Positions 11,495-23,166 of a DNA stretch of 64,000 nucleotides are shown here, piece by piece. A program made the position numbers and the translations under genes. The stretch spans positions 10,764,501-10,828,500 of the forward strand of contig NC_134031.1 in assembly GCF_964204645.1 (NCBI RefSeq). The letters run 5' to 3'. Within the stretch, counting starts at the first letter, position 1. Each line of letters begins with the position of its first letter. The notes beneath the pieces are model-generated. The model ran no database searches. It was not told the origin of the DNA and saw only the letters and a program-made list of their open reading frames with translations. This DNA is from Tubulanus polymorphus (Eukaryota > Nemertea > Palaeonemertea > Tubulaniformes > Tubulanidae).

Positions 11495-12935
11495 ACTAGG
11501 GGTCCTGGGACACCATGCCCACTTGGGAAGTGGTTCCAAATGCTCAACAATCTAACAATTTCAATATTCAACGCCCCTGGTGACCATATACAAAAACTAA
11601 TGAACTTGAAACTCACCACAATTATAGAACATGTCAGCAGCTACGATTTTGTAATTGATTGTGATAACAAAATATGCCTCGTTACCAATTTAATATGGAA
11701 ATACTAAGTTATTCTACTATTTAACGCCCCCTGGTGACCATATTCAAAACCCAATGACCTCGAAACTTACCACAATCATAGAACATGTCATGAATTACAA
11801 CTTTGCAATTGATCATGATAACAAAATATGCCTAGGTAACAATATAACAAGAGCCCCAAGGGGCACAATGGCCAGCCTGTCAGATTTGCTTTTTATAAAT
11901 GATGTAATCTGTGGGTTATATTTATCAATATACACTCCCTGCTCAATGTCATTTACATAGTACAATCGTGTGTTAACACAGACAGCAGGAGCGAATGTAA
12001 TATAGAAATACTAAGTTATTGTATTGTTCAACGCCCCTGGTGGCCATATACAAAAACCAATGAGCTTGAAACTCACCAAGATCATAGACCATGTCATGAG
12101 CTACAACTTTCCAATTGATTGTGGTAGCAAAATATGCATAGGTACGAATGTAATAATATAGAAATACTAAGTTATTGTATTGTTCAACGCCCCCTGGTGG
12201 CCATAAACAAAAACCAATGAGCTTGAAACTCACCTCAATCATAGAACATGTCATGAGCTACAACTTTCCAATTAATTATGGTAGCAAAATATGCTTAAGT
12301 ATCAAAATGATGTGGCAAAACTTTTTTTCCACCTATGAATGAGTTCTGATGACCCCAAGATGGCCGCCAATTGCGTCATAATTGCCTGGTCAAAAATACC
12401 CTCTCGGATATAAAAGATCCTTTTCCAAAGAATACCCATTACAAATTGCAATGAAAAATGGCACACCATTAGAAAGCTACAGGACTCAGAATTCAGGCCA
12501 AAATTAACATTTTTGGGAACAAAAAAGGTCACAGGACGGCCATCTTGAGTCCGATCGACCCAATTTTTCTCATGCCGATGGGCCCTTGGGGGATACAAAT
12601 ATATACGAATGATCAAGGTTATTGATAAAAGTGTCTTCAAAATTTCCCTCGAAAACTACTAAAATGTATAAAAAGTGCTGATTTTGGCGAACAACAATGG
12701 CTGCCAGTCGGCCATCTTGAATCTGACAGGGCCAGTTTTTGGCCTGAAGATGTGTCTAGGGTAGATACACGTATAAACCAAATATCAAGACATTACCTTG
12801 AAGCGTCTTCAAAACTTTGGAACTCTCACGAACTATCTAGATGGTTATCTCTCGACTCAATAGCTTCAAGACCCATCTCAAAACAACTTTGTTCCATGCA
12901 GCATACCATTAACTCTCGGAAAGCGAATTGGATTT
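11495..12935 (+). repeat. Dispersed repeat family G, copy 1
   Basis: The copy starts CTAGGGGTCCTGGGACACC. It continues with several tandem units of about 150 bases (CAACGCCCCCTGGTGGCCATA, then CAATGACCTTGAAACTCACC) and a single-copy part with CCAAGATGGCCGCCAATTGCG and AACAACAATGGCTGCCAG. Other copies lie at 13,985-14,700, 18,480-18,893, 21,100-21,545, 21,676-21,905 and 21,925-23,166. The end, best seen at 23,150, is a hairpin (GGGACTAAAGTCCC) followed by GCTAAAA. It has no reading frame of its own. Helitron-like is a guess from the 3' hairpin plus CTAA. Confidence 0.85.
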
Positions 12936-13189
12936 AACATTTTTTTTGGCAGAATAAAATTTGATTGAATTTGCAATTCGAGCACATGGCTAATTAGCAT
13001 ATCAAGTTCATACACTCGATTTGGGAAAAGAAATTTTTTGCGAACCTTGCGCAATTGTCAAGGATGAATTTTCTGTAGAGCAAATAAAAATTCCTCCCAA
13101 ACACAAAATCAACTAAAGATTTCATAGAAATCGATCTTGAAATACGATTTTAAATCTTAAAATACAACCCGGAAGTAAAACAATAGACG

Positions 13190-13560
13190 ATACCGCGGGT
13201 TCACGTGAACACCTGATTTCTGTAAACGAAATGTTGGTTGTGACAAAATTGTTCAGACGGTTTTAGGTGGTAATAAGTACGGAAACGTAACGACCATGGT
13301 CGACTTATTCGATGAAATCAGGCCTATGTGATATCCAAATTTTGACTTTTTTATTCTCCAGACCTCCCTGATATAGAAATAAACAATTTTGGTGGTACGA
13401 ATAGTGCAATCACAGCGCCGACGGCGACAGAGCCGTGTCAGAGATCGGCGGAGTGAAAATTGCGGAGGTGGACGAACACGAAGAAGTAGGCTATTGAGCT
13501 ACTTGAATCGCGAAAACTCCTGGCGCGGCCCCGACGCTTTTCGTTGATTAAGTAGTACAA
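13190..13560. repeat. Repeat-derived stretch with TCACGTGAACACCTG
   Basis: The block CCGCGGGTTCACGTGAACACCTG recurs at about 14,970 and, in part, at 13,938. AGACCTCCCTGATA near 13,365 recurs near 30,800. The stretch is mosaic repeat DNA with no supported gene. Confidence 0.5.
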
Positions 13561-13724
13561 ATATCAAGCAATGGGTTTTCACAATCTACTGCCGGTGTTT
13601 ACCGGATTTCAATATCACTCCAAAATTCAAAGAAACCTCGAAATATCGAACCGCAACACTTTCGGTAGATATCCGCAGCTGCCCAACCGGGAAACTTATT
13701 TGTTGATAGCATCGATAGGATCCA

Positions 13725-13930
13725 TCGTCTTCTCCCGTCAAGGGATTCGAACCCACTAAGCTAAAGCCGTACCAGAATCGGGTCGGGCCAATCACAGCGC
13801 TTGTAACAAACCACATTAGGCTTCTGTGGAATTTCCCAGTAAATGGGCCAATCAGCGAACACGTAGCGAACGCGGAAGTATTGTCACGTGTTGATACATG
13901 ACGTCATGCGCAAAAGCGCCAGTAATGAAA
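13725..13930 (-). repeat. SINE-like repeat with tRNA-type boxes, copy 1
   Basis: This is a direct copy of 41,395-41,645. On the minus strand it contains TAGCTTAGTGGGTTCGAATCCC, in which an A-box-like TAGCxxAGTGG runs straight into a B-box GGTTCGAATCC, so the anticodon arm is missing. Flanking blocks CCAATCACAGCGCTTGTAACA and GACGTCA..GCGC are shared. It is probably a tRNA-derived SINE or a promoter-bearing repeat. Confidence 0.65.
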
Positions 13931-13984
13931 TCACGATAATTCACGTGAACAGCTGCTGATATTTTTAGATAAACCAATCACAGG

Positions 13985-14700
13985 GAAGACACATATGCAT
14001 AGGTACGAATAAAATATAGAAATGCTAAGATATTGCATTATTCAACGCCCACTGGTGGACATATACAAAATCCAATGACCTTGAAACTCACCACAATCAT
14101 AGAACACGTTATGAGCTACAACTTTCTAAATGATTGTGGTAACAAAATACACTTAGGTATCAATATAATGTGGAAAAACTTTTCCCCACTTACGAATGAG
14201 TACTGGTGACACCAAGATGGCCGCCAATTGCGTCATATTTGGCTGATGAAAAATACCTGTCTCAGGTATAAAACATCCACTTCAAAAGAATACCCAAATT
14301 GCAAGGAGAAATGGTAAACCTGTAGGAAACTACAGGACTCAGAATTCGGGCCAAAATTAACATTTTTGGGCACTAAAAAGGTCATAGGACGGCCATCTTG
14401 AGTCCGATCGACCCAATTTTTGTTATGCTGATGGGCCTAGGGATGATTCACATATATCCGAAAGATCTAGGAAATTGATCAAAGCGTCTTCGAAATTTCC
14501 CTCAAAAAGTTCAAAAATGTGTAAAAAGTGCTGATTTTGGGCGAACAACAATGGCTGCCAGTCGGCCATCTTGAATCTGACAGGGCCAGCTTTTGGGCTG
14601 AATATGTGTTTAGGGTAGATACATGTGTAACCCGAATATCAAGATATTACCTTGAAGCGTCTTCAAAACTTCCCAAAATAACTGGCTTCTGTCTACGGAA
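13985..14700 (+). repeat. Dispersed repeat family G, copy 2
   Basis: The copy has the tandem-unit block (CAACGCCCACTGGTGGACATA), then CCAAGATGGCCGCCAATTGCG and AACAACAATGGCTGCCAG, and breaks off after CAAAATAACTGG. The open frame on it is repeat-derived, not a gene. Confidence 0.8.
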
Positions 14701-15498
14701 GGACGAGCACATGGTGTTCACATGCAGTTCGAGCACATGGCTAATTAGCATATCAAGGTCATCCATCCGATATGAGAAAAAGCTATTTTGCACAATTGTC
14801 AATGATATTTTCTGTAGTGCAAATAAAAATATTCCTCCCAAAAAAACAAATCAACCAAAGATTTCACAGAAATCGATCCTGAAATTCAATTTTAGATCTT
14901 AAAATGCAGCGAAAGGTAGCAGCGAAAGAGTTAAAATAAAACCTTGAAGTAAAACGGTAGATTATACCGCGGGTTCACGTGAACACCTGCTGATCTCTGC
15001 GGCAAAGCCAATCATAGGAGTCTCTGCTTTCCGAACCTGTGCGGTGATGCTGACTGGCGCATTTGTCATTATAAATTTGCTCCTGTTGCTAATAAGGGGA
15101 TTTCAGCTATTTTCTACCCGTTTAATGAACGCTCTTTGCAAATAAACGCTTACTTATACGCTACTACACACAAAACCAATCTTAGGACAAAATATACATT
15201 AGGGCAATTGCTGTGAACACAAACACCTAAAATGCTGTAATGCTGAGGAGGGGGAGTGCTGTAACAAACATTTGGACACTCCGCTAATTATAGTATGATG
15301 AAATAAATTGAAACATCCATCTGCATCTATATCCTGTGATGTGAGCCGCGAATATATTTTTCAATCATTTATATTTGCATTGGAATCAATTATGTAAAGA
15401 TGTCCATAAGTTAGTCCTTGAAGCGAGAAATTAGATCGAAATGATAGCCAGTTTCTTTTTGTTATCACTGGGATAAAATGCTTTAAAAAAACAAGAAT

Positions 15499-15528
15499 TT
15501 ATCCCTGTGATAACAATCACAGGGATAA
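15499..15528. repeat. Perfect 13-bp inverted repeat
   Basis: TTATCCCTGTGAT and ATCACAGGGATAA are separated by AACA. A third half-copy (ATCACAGGGATAATGAAA) lies about 30 bases downstream. It could be the edge of a small foldback element; no function is assigned. Confidence 0.7.
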
Positions 15529-15771
15529 TGAAATTTAACACCGGGATAGCCTAATCACAGGGATAATGAAACACTGCTTTGAAAAATGCAGGCCAGATGT
15601 TGAGAACAATATCAGGCGTCTCGTGTTTAACTCTTTCAGGACCCATGTGTGATTTGAGAAAAACCCTCGGAGTGCCCATCATTTTTTTACTAAAAAGTAG
15701 GAAATCAGTTGTAACTTTAGAGCTCCATAAAGTGAAACTGTAAGAGATAGAGCTTAATGGTACAGTGTAAT

Positions 15772-16088
15772 TGTCACAGGGTGTTATTTTTCTTGAAGCA
15801 GTCCTGTTCCTGTTAAATTGTAGTGTGGTGCCCTCTATGTTTGGGTATAAATAAATGTAATCCTGTATATATTCAGTCAGTAGTGCTGAATCTTTAGTGA
15901 CACTCACCTTGCAAATAAAAGCTACATGTATCAGTATTATTATTTGATCGTCTATTTATTTAGTTGAATTGAGGAGTTATCCGTGGTAACAAAGACATCA
16001 GCTGATCAGTGCTGCGTTCAAAAGCAGTACTGCAAGTGGCAGTGGGACAGGCGGCACAAGGGAACTTTTGGAAATCCGCTCCGTGACA
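15772..16088 (+). mobile_element. Long terminal repeat of an LTR retroelement
   Basis: The stretch starts TGTCAC and ends GTGACA, the short inverted ends expected of an LTR. It has a TATAAATA box near 15,845, an AATAAA signal near 15,917 and, two bases after its end, a primer-binding site. At 317 bp it is a usual LTR size. No matching second LTR was found downstream in the window, so this is the 5' end of a truncated element. The gap between the two AT-rich signals and the end fits U3-R-U5 order. Confidence 0.7.
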
Positions 16089-16090
16089 TT

Positions 16091-16107
16091 TGGGGGCTCG
16101 TCCGGGA
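16091..16107 (+). promoter_or_regulatory. Primer-binding site, tRNA-Pro type
   Basis: TGGGGGCTCGTCCGGGA is the primer-binding sequence complementary to the 3' end of tRNA-Pro, as used by gammaretroviruses and some Ty3-type elements. It lies two bases after the LTR end, the standard place. The internal region that follows (to about 16,345) has no recognisable gag. Confidence 0.8.
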
Positions 16108-16349
16108 GAAAGAGAAAAATTGAAGAGCGCAAGCAAAAGAAAATCAACTGTCTACTACGGACGTTAGTCAGCCAATGGAAATTGGAAACTCGATCACCCT
16201 ACAGTGCTGTGTAAATACGGTACCGGTGTACAAGTCGACGTAAAAGGCCGCCTGGAGAGTATCATGAGTATTAACACGGAATAACTCCAAGCAGCCTTGG
16301 GTTTGGTGATTTTGCATTGTGGTGTTCAGTGTAATGCAGGTGTGCTGCT

Positions 16350-16515
16350 CGTGTTGCATGTCACCGTCCAAATAATACATGTTGCATGTTACCATCCGCT
16401 TAATACGTGTTGTGTGTTACCGTCCGCTTAATACGTGTTGCGTGTTACTGTCCACTTAATACGTGTTGCATGTTACCATCTGCTTAATACGTGTTGTGTG
16501 TTACCATCCGCTTAA
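16350..16515 (+). repeat. 28-bp minisatellite, left block
   Basis: The unit GTTGCATGTTACCGTCCGCTTAATACGT repeats every 28 bases. Each unit contains TTAA. The array is interrupted at one of these TTAA sites by the piggyBac-type element and resumes at 17,526. Confidence 0.93.
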
Positions 16516-17525
16516 CCCTTTCAATCCCACTACCGTATGGCATACGGTACAAATTGACAAGCTAGTATACCCGCACCGTATGTGATACGGTATCACTTAA
16601 CCCTTCTTCTAGAAGGGCATATCTATCAGTATCAGCCGGTGCTGCCATCTGCATAAAATCAAAGATGGCAACAGCCATGAAAAAAACAATTTGGCTGGAT
16701 GAAACCGTTCAGCAGCTCGTATATGATGCTGACAGTGGTGCAGGTGACTTGAAATTTGGTAGTGAACAAATTGAGAATGACAAGGAATATGACAGCAGCA
16801 GTTCAGATGATGTGAATTAGTCAAAAAGTAGGTTTATAGTGCCAGCAATGATTTTGATGATGAAAATGAAATCAGTGACAATTTTTTTAGACCCTGTTGA
16901 TACGGTTGACATGGCCGACACCAATAACAATAATGAAGAACCAGAAACTGTCCATCTTCAAGGTCACATATATTAAAATAATTTGTCTTATTTGTAAGCC
17001 CAATGGTTATCAACACCATGGTATACAATGTATCAGTGTCAAATACAAAGGTAAAAATTTTCTGAGGCCTGAAATTATACCCCAATGAAACCCCTTACAT
17101 CCAGCCTTCCGACATATCGGTGAAGAAGTTGGTAAATGAGTGGAAAAATAAATTTTTCTAGTTGTTCTATTGCTTTGAAATTTTTACTACATAAAGTAAG
17201 GATATATGGCATACAATTTCAGTTGGAATTGAATAGATCAGTGCATTTTTCTGGGAGACAGAGCAGTTTATCTGAAACTTTTTCGTGAATTTTTTTTCAT
17301 GGCGGCCATCTTGGAGTATGTGACCTTGACCTCAAGTTCACTTATATCCAAATTATTTATGTCTAAATTGTTGGCCCAAAAGTTATAAATAACATGCTAT
17401 ATAAATTTTCAGTGTCAGATAACTTTGGTTACTATCCTATGAAGTTTGAAGTTTCAAATATAACCCTATAAACCTCTAAATTCCATCCGGTACAGCAGTG
17501 GAGACACTATGTGGTATTGAAAGGG
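16516..17525. mobile_element. piggyBac-type element, 1,010 bp, degenerate
   Basis: TTAA flanks both sides (16,512-16,515 and 17,526-17,529). The ends are CCCTTTCAATCCCAC and, reversed, CCCTTTCAATACCAC. A TTAA duplication with ends starting CCC is diagnostic of the piggyBac superfamily. The interior keeps pieces that look like transposase remains: a small acidic frame at 16,665-16,820 and traces near 17,040-17,150. The inner CATACGGT words are an inner inverted repeat. It inserted into the 28-bp minisatellite. Confidence 0.9.
16665..16820 (+). pseudogene. piggyBac transposase N-terminal remnant
   Basis: A 51-codon frame starts at an ATG in AAAGATGG context. It encodes a short basic start followed by an acidic, Ser/Asp-rich run (ending SSSSDDVN). 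piggyBac transposases commonly start with such an acidic N-terminal region. The frame is cut by TAG; after that only scattered matches remain and the DDD catalytic core is missing. The identity rests mainly on its position between piggyBac ends. Confidence 0.55.
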
Positions 17526-17790
17526 TTAATACGTGTTGCATGTTGTCGTCCGCTTAATACGTGTTGCATGTTACTGTCCGCTTAATACGTGTTGCATGTT
17601 GTCGTCCGCTTAATACGTGTTGCATATTAGTGTCTGCTTTATACGTGTCGCAAATTACTGTCCGCTTAATACGTGTTGCATTTTACTGTCTGCTTAATAC
17701 GTACTGCATGTTACCATCCGCTTAATACGTGTTGCATGTATTTGTCCGTCAAATTCATGTTGCATGTCGTCATTTGTGCAAGGAAGACTC
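17526..17790 (+). repeat. 28-bp minisatellite, right block
   Basis: This continues the array at 16,350-16,515 with the same 28-base period (TTAATACGTGTTGCATGTT). Units degenerate towards the right end. Confidence 0.92.
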
Positions 17791-17907
17791 GTTTGCTGTA
17801 GATTATGTTTTAGTTTCTTTGCAAGAAATCCAGGAAGAAAGACACTCTAAATATTTGGATGGATATATGAAAGCTGTGGGTACTGGAGTGTGTAATGGGT
17901 AGCGTAG

Positions 17908-17946
17908 TGTGATCTGTGTGCATTTGTGGCCAGCACACAGATCACA
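17908..17946. repeat. Perfect 14-bp hairpin
   Basis: TGTGATCTGTGTGC and GCACACAGATCACA flank an 11-base loop. It is isolated in non-coding DNA, possibly the end structure of an unidentified element. Confidence 0.75.
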
Positions 17947-18479
17947 TTGTTCAATGGGGTTTGGTCCAGGACTCGCGAGATTTTCAACAACACGGAAGTA
18001 ACGTGTTATAAATGATGACTTGAATTGCATGACTACCTACCACCCCTCATTATTGTTGGAAAACTAAACGTTCCGCACTGACTGAAAATTAGTAATAACA
18101 TTTTAGAAATGGCCAGAATTTTAACTTAGGTTCTATCTCATTTTTATTTTACAATTGCGATTGGTATAATTTTTTTTAAACGGCCGTTAAGGCTTCATGT
18201 TTCGTCTGCAATTCACTGCAAATAGTTATGCAACTACGCACATTTCAGTGTTTTTGGCAGCTGTACACTCAATCGGCACAGTTCGTGACTAGCTTCACTG
18301 CGGAATTATCATTAATTAACTTATATTGTGCCTTAAAACCCTAACAGCCGAAATAATTGAAATGCACACACGATTTCTATCATTGAAAATTGAGAGAGTG
18401 GCCATGTTTGTGTTTGCTGCTTCGCGTGAATCCCGCGCGGTAGCGCAACCGCGCGGAGTGGGGCCGATACGTCCAGTAG

Positions 18480-18893
18480 GAAGTTACAGGACTCAGAATG
18501 TGGGCCAAAATTGACATTTTTGGGCACTAAAAAGGTCATAGGACGGCCATCTTGAGTCCGATCGACCCAATTTTTGTTATGCTGATGGGCCCTTGGGGGG
18601 TTCAAATATACGAAAGATCATGGTAATTGATCTAAGCGTCTTCAAAATTTCCCTCAATAGGTTCAAAAAGTGTATTAAGTGCTGATTTTGACGAACAACA
18701 ATGGCTGCCAGTCGGCCATCTTGATTCTGACAGGGCCAGTTTTTGGGCTGATGATGTGTCGAGGGTAGATACATGTGTAACCCACATATCAAGACATTAC
18801 ATTGAAGCGTCTTCAAAACTTCCCAAAATAACTGGATTCCGTCTACGGACGGACGGACGATCTAAAGTCCCAAGTGGGCAAATCAGTTGGCTC
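18480..18893 (+). repeat. Dispersed repeat family G, copy 3 (3' part)
   Basis: This copy begins inside the family at AGTAGGAAGTTACAGGACTC and runs to the end structure GTCCCAAGTGGGC. It matches 22,730-23,160. Confidence 0.8.
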
Positions 18894-19100
18894 GAACAGC
18901 AGCGCAGGTGATATAAGACGACTTCATTGTACGGTATGGGATTCCTTTACCCCCCATAGCGATCAGGGACGGAACTTTGAAGGAAAAGTGGCAGGGTTCC
19001 TACAGGACCATCAATATGAAATTTGAGGGATATTAGAGGGGCTTTTGAGGGTATGACCACCAAATTTGAGGGTCATTTTAAAAATTGCTTTTCAACTTAC

Positions 19101-19255
19101 ATTATCATTACCATGCGGTACTACAGTACTATACAATGGAGATTTCACTTTATAGGCAGCCTCATTAAAAGCTGAGTTAAGTTGACTAAAAATATCAAAG
19201 GTAACTGGAAACCGCAATTTCTTCTCTTGTTTTACATCGGATTTCATGGGGTCTA
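19101..19255 (-). CDS. Host gene H1, exon 4 of the visible set
   Basis: The minus-strand exon is preceded by TTGTATTTCAG and followed by the strong donor GTAAGT. It is 155 bp, taking two bases to complete a codon split after the previous exon and ending in phase 0. It encodes a segment with KQEKKLRFPVTFDIF and ends HGNDN. It has no stop codons and uses mixed codons unlike the nearby repeats. The family is not recognised; the product looks like a soluble intracellular protein. Confidence 0.75.
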
Positions 19256-19395
19256 CTGAAATACAAAGCCAAATAAGATAAGAACCATCTTTAACCTGTC
19301 AATACAGTTAATACAAACAAAAAGTAAAATACCAATTGGGATAACATAGGTTCAAAGTTAACATAAATGATCATTATTTGACCACCATATCAAAC

Positions 19396-19528
19396 CTTTG
19401 TCAGCAGGAGGTTTGTCGCAAATGGGAATGCCAGCCGATTTCAATAAGGCCGTGATTGTCATTGTATCAGATTTACTCAGGGCAGCTTCACCTCGGCACA
19501 ACCCTCTGACTAGTGACATCATGCATGC
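19396..19528 (-). CDS. Host gene H1, exon 3 of the visible set
   Basis: The 133-bp minus-strand exon has acceptor TGTATTTCCAG and donor AAAG|GTTTGA. It starts in phase 0 and ends in phase 1, matching the exons on either side. It encodes ACMMSLVRGLCRGEAALS and onward, an alpha-helical segment like those in HEAT/ARM-type repeat proteins; this is an impression from composition, not a domain match. Confidence 0.78.
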
Positions 19529-19916
19529 CTGGAAATACAGATGACCTACATTTTAGATTTAATTAGAATTGTCTGCAAAAAAAAATTTCATGAACTCCAG
19601 AACTAGTCCCTATAATATGTACATTATACTTGTTTTCATAGAGGTAAAAGCGGTGTTTCCGCTCACAAATACACTATTCTAAATCTAAATTATCATCACA
19701 GTGGAAAAAACAGCATAATTAATGAAGTAAAAAAAGCACTTTGGACGCCCATGAATTGCACAATTAACTATAGACAGTTTCGTAAATTTTAGAATTTCAA
19801 GTAAACCAATTGGAAGTGGAATCATCTTTAGTTGGACTTGGATATCAATGATTACGACACTTGGACATCACTGAGTACAAATTAGGTGAGAGTACAGTTA
19901 ATCTACTGTAGATTAC

Positions 19917-20023
19917 CTTCGAAAGGATTACAACTTGCTCATCTTGGTTTTTCAATTTATTGAGTAGAAACTGCAGTAGAATCTGTGAGGCATTCAGCGC
20001 ATCAGGTAGATCAGTTTTGTTAA
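19917..20023 (-). CDS. Host gene H1, exon 2 of the visible set
   Basis: The 107-bp minus-strand exon has acceptor TTTTCAATTGTAG and donor AAG|GTAATC. It starts by completing a codon split after one base and ends in phase 0. It encodes a helical segment (NASQILLQFLLNKLKNQDEQ). The phases join to 27,169-27,263 upstream and 19,396-19,528 downstream, which is the main evidence for a single gene. The intron to the upstream exon holds the 6.4 kb TTAA element. Confidence 0.78.
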
Positions 20024-20567
20024 CTACAATTGAAAAATTCAAATCTTATTGATGTACATTATCATTATCATTTGTGCCGAGTATCTTAAATGTCTCCATT
20101 ATTTCTATGGTTTCTTAACCATTCACCAAAAAACCTATGGTTATTCTCTCAATTATTATCATCATACTTTTCCACCTTTTTCAAAAAATTTATCCATCAA
20201 AATCTACTACTTATGTCTACCAGACAATAATAAATGCTTACATTAAGTTGAAGGTAGCCTAACGCCACTTAGTAGCCCCAGTGTGTTAAACACCTGGTAT
20301 ACAGATGCTGTTTGAGATGTAGCCTATGAAGGGGTACTGTACCCACAGTAGGACAACTTAGTGGGCAAAGATTTGGTTTGAAGAAGTGAATTTTTATGCT
20401 TATTATGTAGGTCACTCTATACCTTATTATTGGAGCTTATTAACATAATCTATAAATTTTTCAAGCAATGCAAAAAAAAAATCTGAAATGATACCAATCC
20501 TGCTATTCTTTTCTACAGTAGGTTATGATTATCTGAGAATTTGAAGGTAAAATTCCCATCAATAAAC

Positions 20568-20640
20568 TAGGGGTCTTGGGATACCATGACCACTTATGAA
20601 GTGGTTTCAAAGCTGGGCGGAAAATTGCAAGTGGGCTAAA
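20568..20640 (+). repeat. Minimal family G derivative (ends only)
   Basis: In about 73 bases the start of family G (CTAGGGGTCTTGGGATACCATG) joins directly to its end (TTGCAAGTGGGCTAAAA). It defines both termini of the family independently of the long copies. Confidence 0.7.
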
Positions 20641-21029
20641 AATCAGTTGACAATTGTGGCCTCTAGGTTGTAGTTAACATCACTTGTTGCAGCGGTGATA
20701 TATTCAGTCAATCTTTATTCAGAGGGGTAAATCTTTATGCCCCTCTAAACTGAAGTTGAGCTGGAGTCAGGAAATGAAGGACCAATGGTCTAGAGGCTCG
20801 CCAAACTGGTGTGAAGTAAAAAATTTGTCATCTATAAGGGCTACTAGTACGCAAAAATACATTTCATTGAATATTAAATAAATTGCCCATGAGCAAAGTG
20901 TGGTTTACCTTGAAAACTGGAGCCTGTTTGGCAAGGGCATTGCTTATGAAAAATTGTTTTAATTCATGAATTCATAGTTCTATTATTTTAATACTAGCAA
21001 CTATAATATATAATAATACGTAATATAAT

Positions 21030-21060
21030 ATCATATATATATATATATATATATTTATTT
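21030..21060. repeat. (AT)n microsatellite
   Basis: A run of alternating AT lies just before the next family G copy. Confidence 0.9.
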
Positions 21061-21099
21061 ATCGATATGAAATATACACAATAAGTCTAGCATTAGAAA

Positions 21100-21545
21100 C
21101 TAGGGGTCCAGGGACACCATGCCCACTTGGGAAGTGGTTCCAAATGCTCAACAATCTAACAATTTCAATATTCAACGCCCCCTGGTGACCATATACAGAA
21201 TCCAATGACCTTGAAACTCACCACAATCATAGAACATGTCAGCAGCTACGATTTTGTAATTGATTGTGATAACAAAATATGCCTCGGAATAATATGGAAA
21301 TACTAAGTTCTTCTACTATTCAACGCCCCCTGGTGACCATATTCAAAACCCAATGACCTTGAAACTCACAACAATTATAGAGCATGTCATTAGCTACAAC
21401 TTTGCAATTGATTGTGGTAACAAAATGTGCATAGGTAAGAATATAATATGGAAATAGTAAGTTATTGTATTATTCAACGCCCCCTGGAGGCCATATACAA
21501 AAACCAATGACCTTGAAACTCGCCACAATCATAGAACATAATAGA
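21100..21545 (+). repeat. Dispersed repeat family G, copy 4
   Basis: It starts CTAGGGGTCCAGGGACACC and carries three tandem units of about 150 bases, then breaks off at AATCATAGAACATAATAG. Confidence 0.85.
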
Positions 21546-21675
21546 ATATAAGTCCCCCAATCATAGGATCGAAAAAGTATTAAAAAATCGAAACTATTAA
21601 AATTAATTAAAAACCCGATTGGCCTTTGGGACAAAATACATGTCAGTCACACATTTTGCACATGCTTACAATGTA

Positions 21676-21905
21676 ATAACTAGGGGCTCAGGGCAACACA
21701 CCCTCTTGGGAAGTTGTTTGAAATGCTCAACAGAAAATTTTCATATTCAATGCCCCTGGTGAACATATCAATAAAGCAAAGACCTTAAAACTAGCCACAC
21801 TGATAAAAATGTCACTAGCTACAATTTAGTAATTGATTGTGGTTACAAAATATGCCTAGGTACCACTGTAATATGAAACTACTAGGCCTAAGTGATTCAG
21901 CTATT
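21676..21905 (+). repeat. Dispersed repeat family G, copy 5
   Basis: This is a short, more diverged start of the family: CTAGGGGCTCAGGGCAACAC, then one unit with AATTGATTGTGGTTACAAAATATG. Confidence 0.75.
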
Positions 21906-21924
21906 CAACGCAAATACCTGTACA

Positions 21925-23166
21925 ACTAGGGGTCCAGAGACATCATGCCCACTTGGGAAGTGGTTTCAAATGCTCAATAATCTAACAATTTCAATATTCA
22001 ACGTCCCCTGGTGACCATATACAAAAACCAATGAGCTTGAAACTCACCACTATCATAGAACATACTACTACGATTTTGTAATTGATTGTGATAACAATAT
22101 ATGTCTTGTTACCACTTTAATATGGAAATACTAAGTTATTCTACTATTCAACGCCCCCTGGTGACCATATTCAAAACCCAATGACCTTGAAACTCACCAC
22201 AATCATAGAACATGTCACGAACTATAACTTTGTAATTGATCATGGTAACAAAATATGCCTAGGTACCAATATAATAAGGAAATACTAAGTTATTCTACTA
22301 TTCAACGCCCCCTGGTGACCATATAGAATAACTAATGGCCTTAAAACTTGCCACAATCATAGATGATGTCATGAGCTACAACTTTGCAATTGATTGTGGT
22401 TACAAAATATGCATTGATACGAATATAATATATTATTCAACGCCCCCTGGTGGCCATATACAAAAACCAATGACCTTGAAACTCACCACAATCATAGAAA
22501 ACGTTATGAGCTACAACTTTCTAAATGATTGTGTTAACAAAATACGCTTAGGTATCAATATAATGTGGAAAAACTTTTTCCCACTTACGAATGAGTACTG
22601 CTGACACCAAGATGGCCGCCAATTGCGTCATAATTGGCTGATGAAAAATACCTGTCTCAGGTATAAAACATCCCTTTCCAAAGAATACCCATCACAAATT
22701 GCAATGAGAAATGATAAACCAGTAGGAAGCTACAGGACTCAGAATTTGGGCCAAAATTAACATTTTTGCGCACTAAAAAGGTCATAGGACGGCCATCTTG
22801 AGTCCGATCTACCCAATTTTTGTTATGCTGATGGGCCCTGGGGGAATTCACATATATCTGAAAGATCAAGGTAATTGATCAAAGCGTCATCAAAATTTCC
22901 CTCAAAAAGTTCAAAAATGTGTAAAAAGTGCTGATTTTGGCGAACAACAATGGCTGCCAGTCAGCCATCTTGAATCTGACAGGGCCATTTTTAGGGCTGA
23001 AGACTGAAGATGTGTCTAGGGTAGATACATGTGTAACCCAAATATCAAGACATTACCTTGAAGCGTCTTCAAAACTTCCCAAAATAACTGGATTCCGTCT
23101 ACGGACGGACGACGGACGAAAAGTGAACGCAATAGCCCGCTGGGACTAAAGTCCCAAGTGAGCTAA
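21925..23166 (+). repeat. Dispersed repeat family G, copy 6, most complete
   Basis: It runs from CTAGGGGTCCAGAGACATCATG through four tandem units, the CCAAGATGGCCGCC part and the AACAACAATGGCTGCCAG part. It ends at GATTCCGTCTACGGACGGACG and a terminal hairpin (GGGACTAAAGTCCC, then AGTGAGCTAAAA). Open frames on it are repeat-derived. Confidence 0.88.

Noticed and set aside
14528-14902. 124-codon frame
   Set aside because: It lies in repeat family G and its neighbour repeat; similar frames occur in other copies with different breaks.
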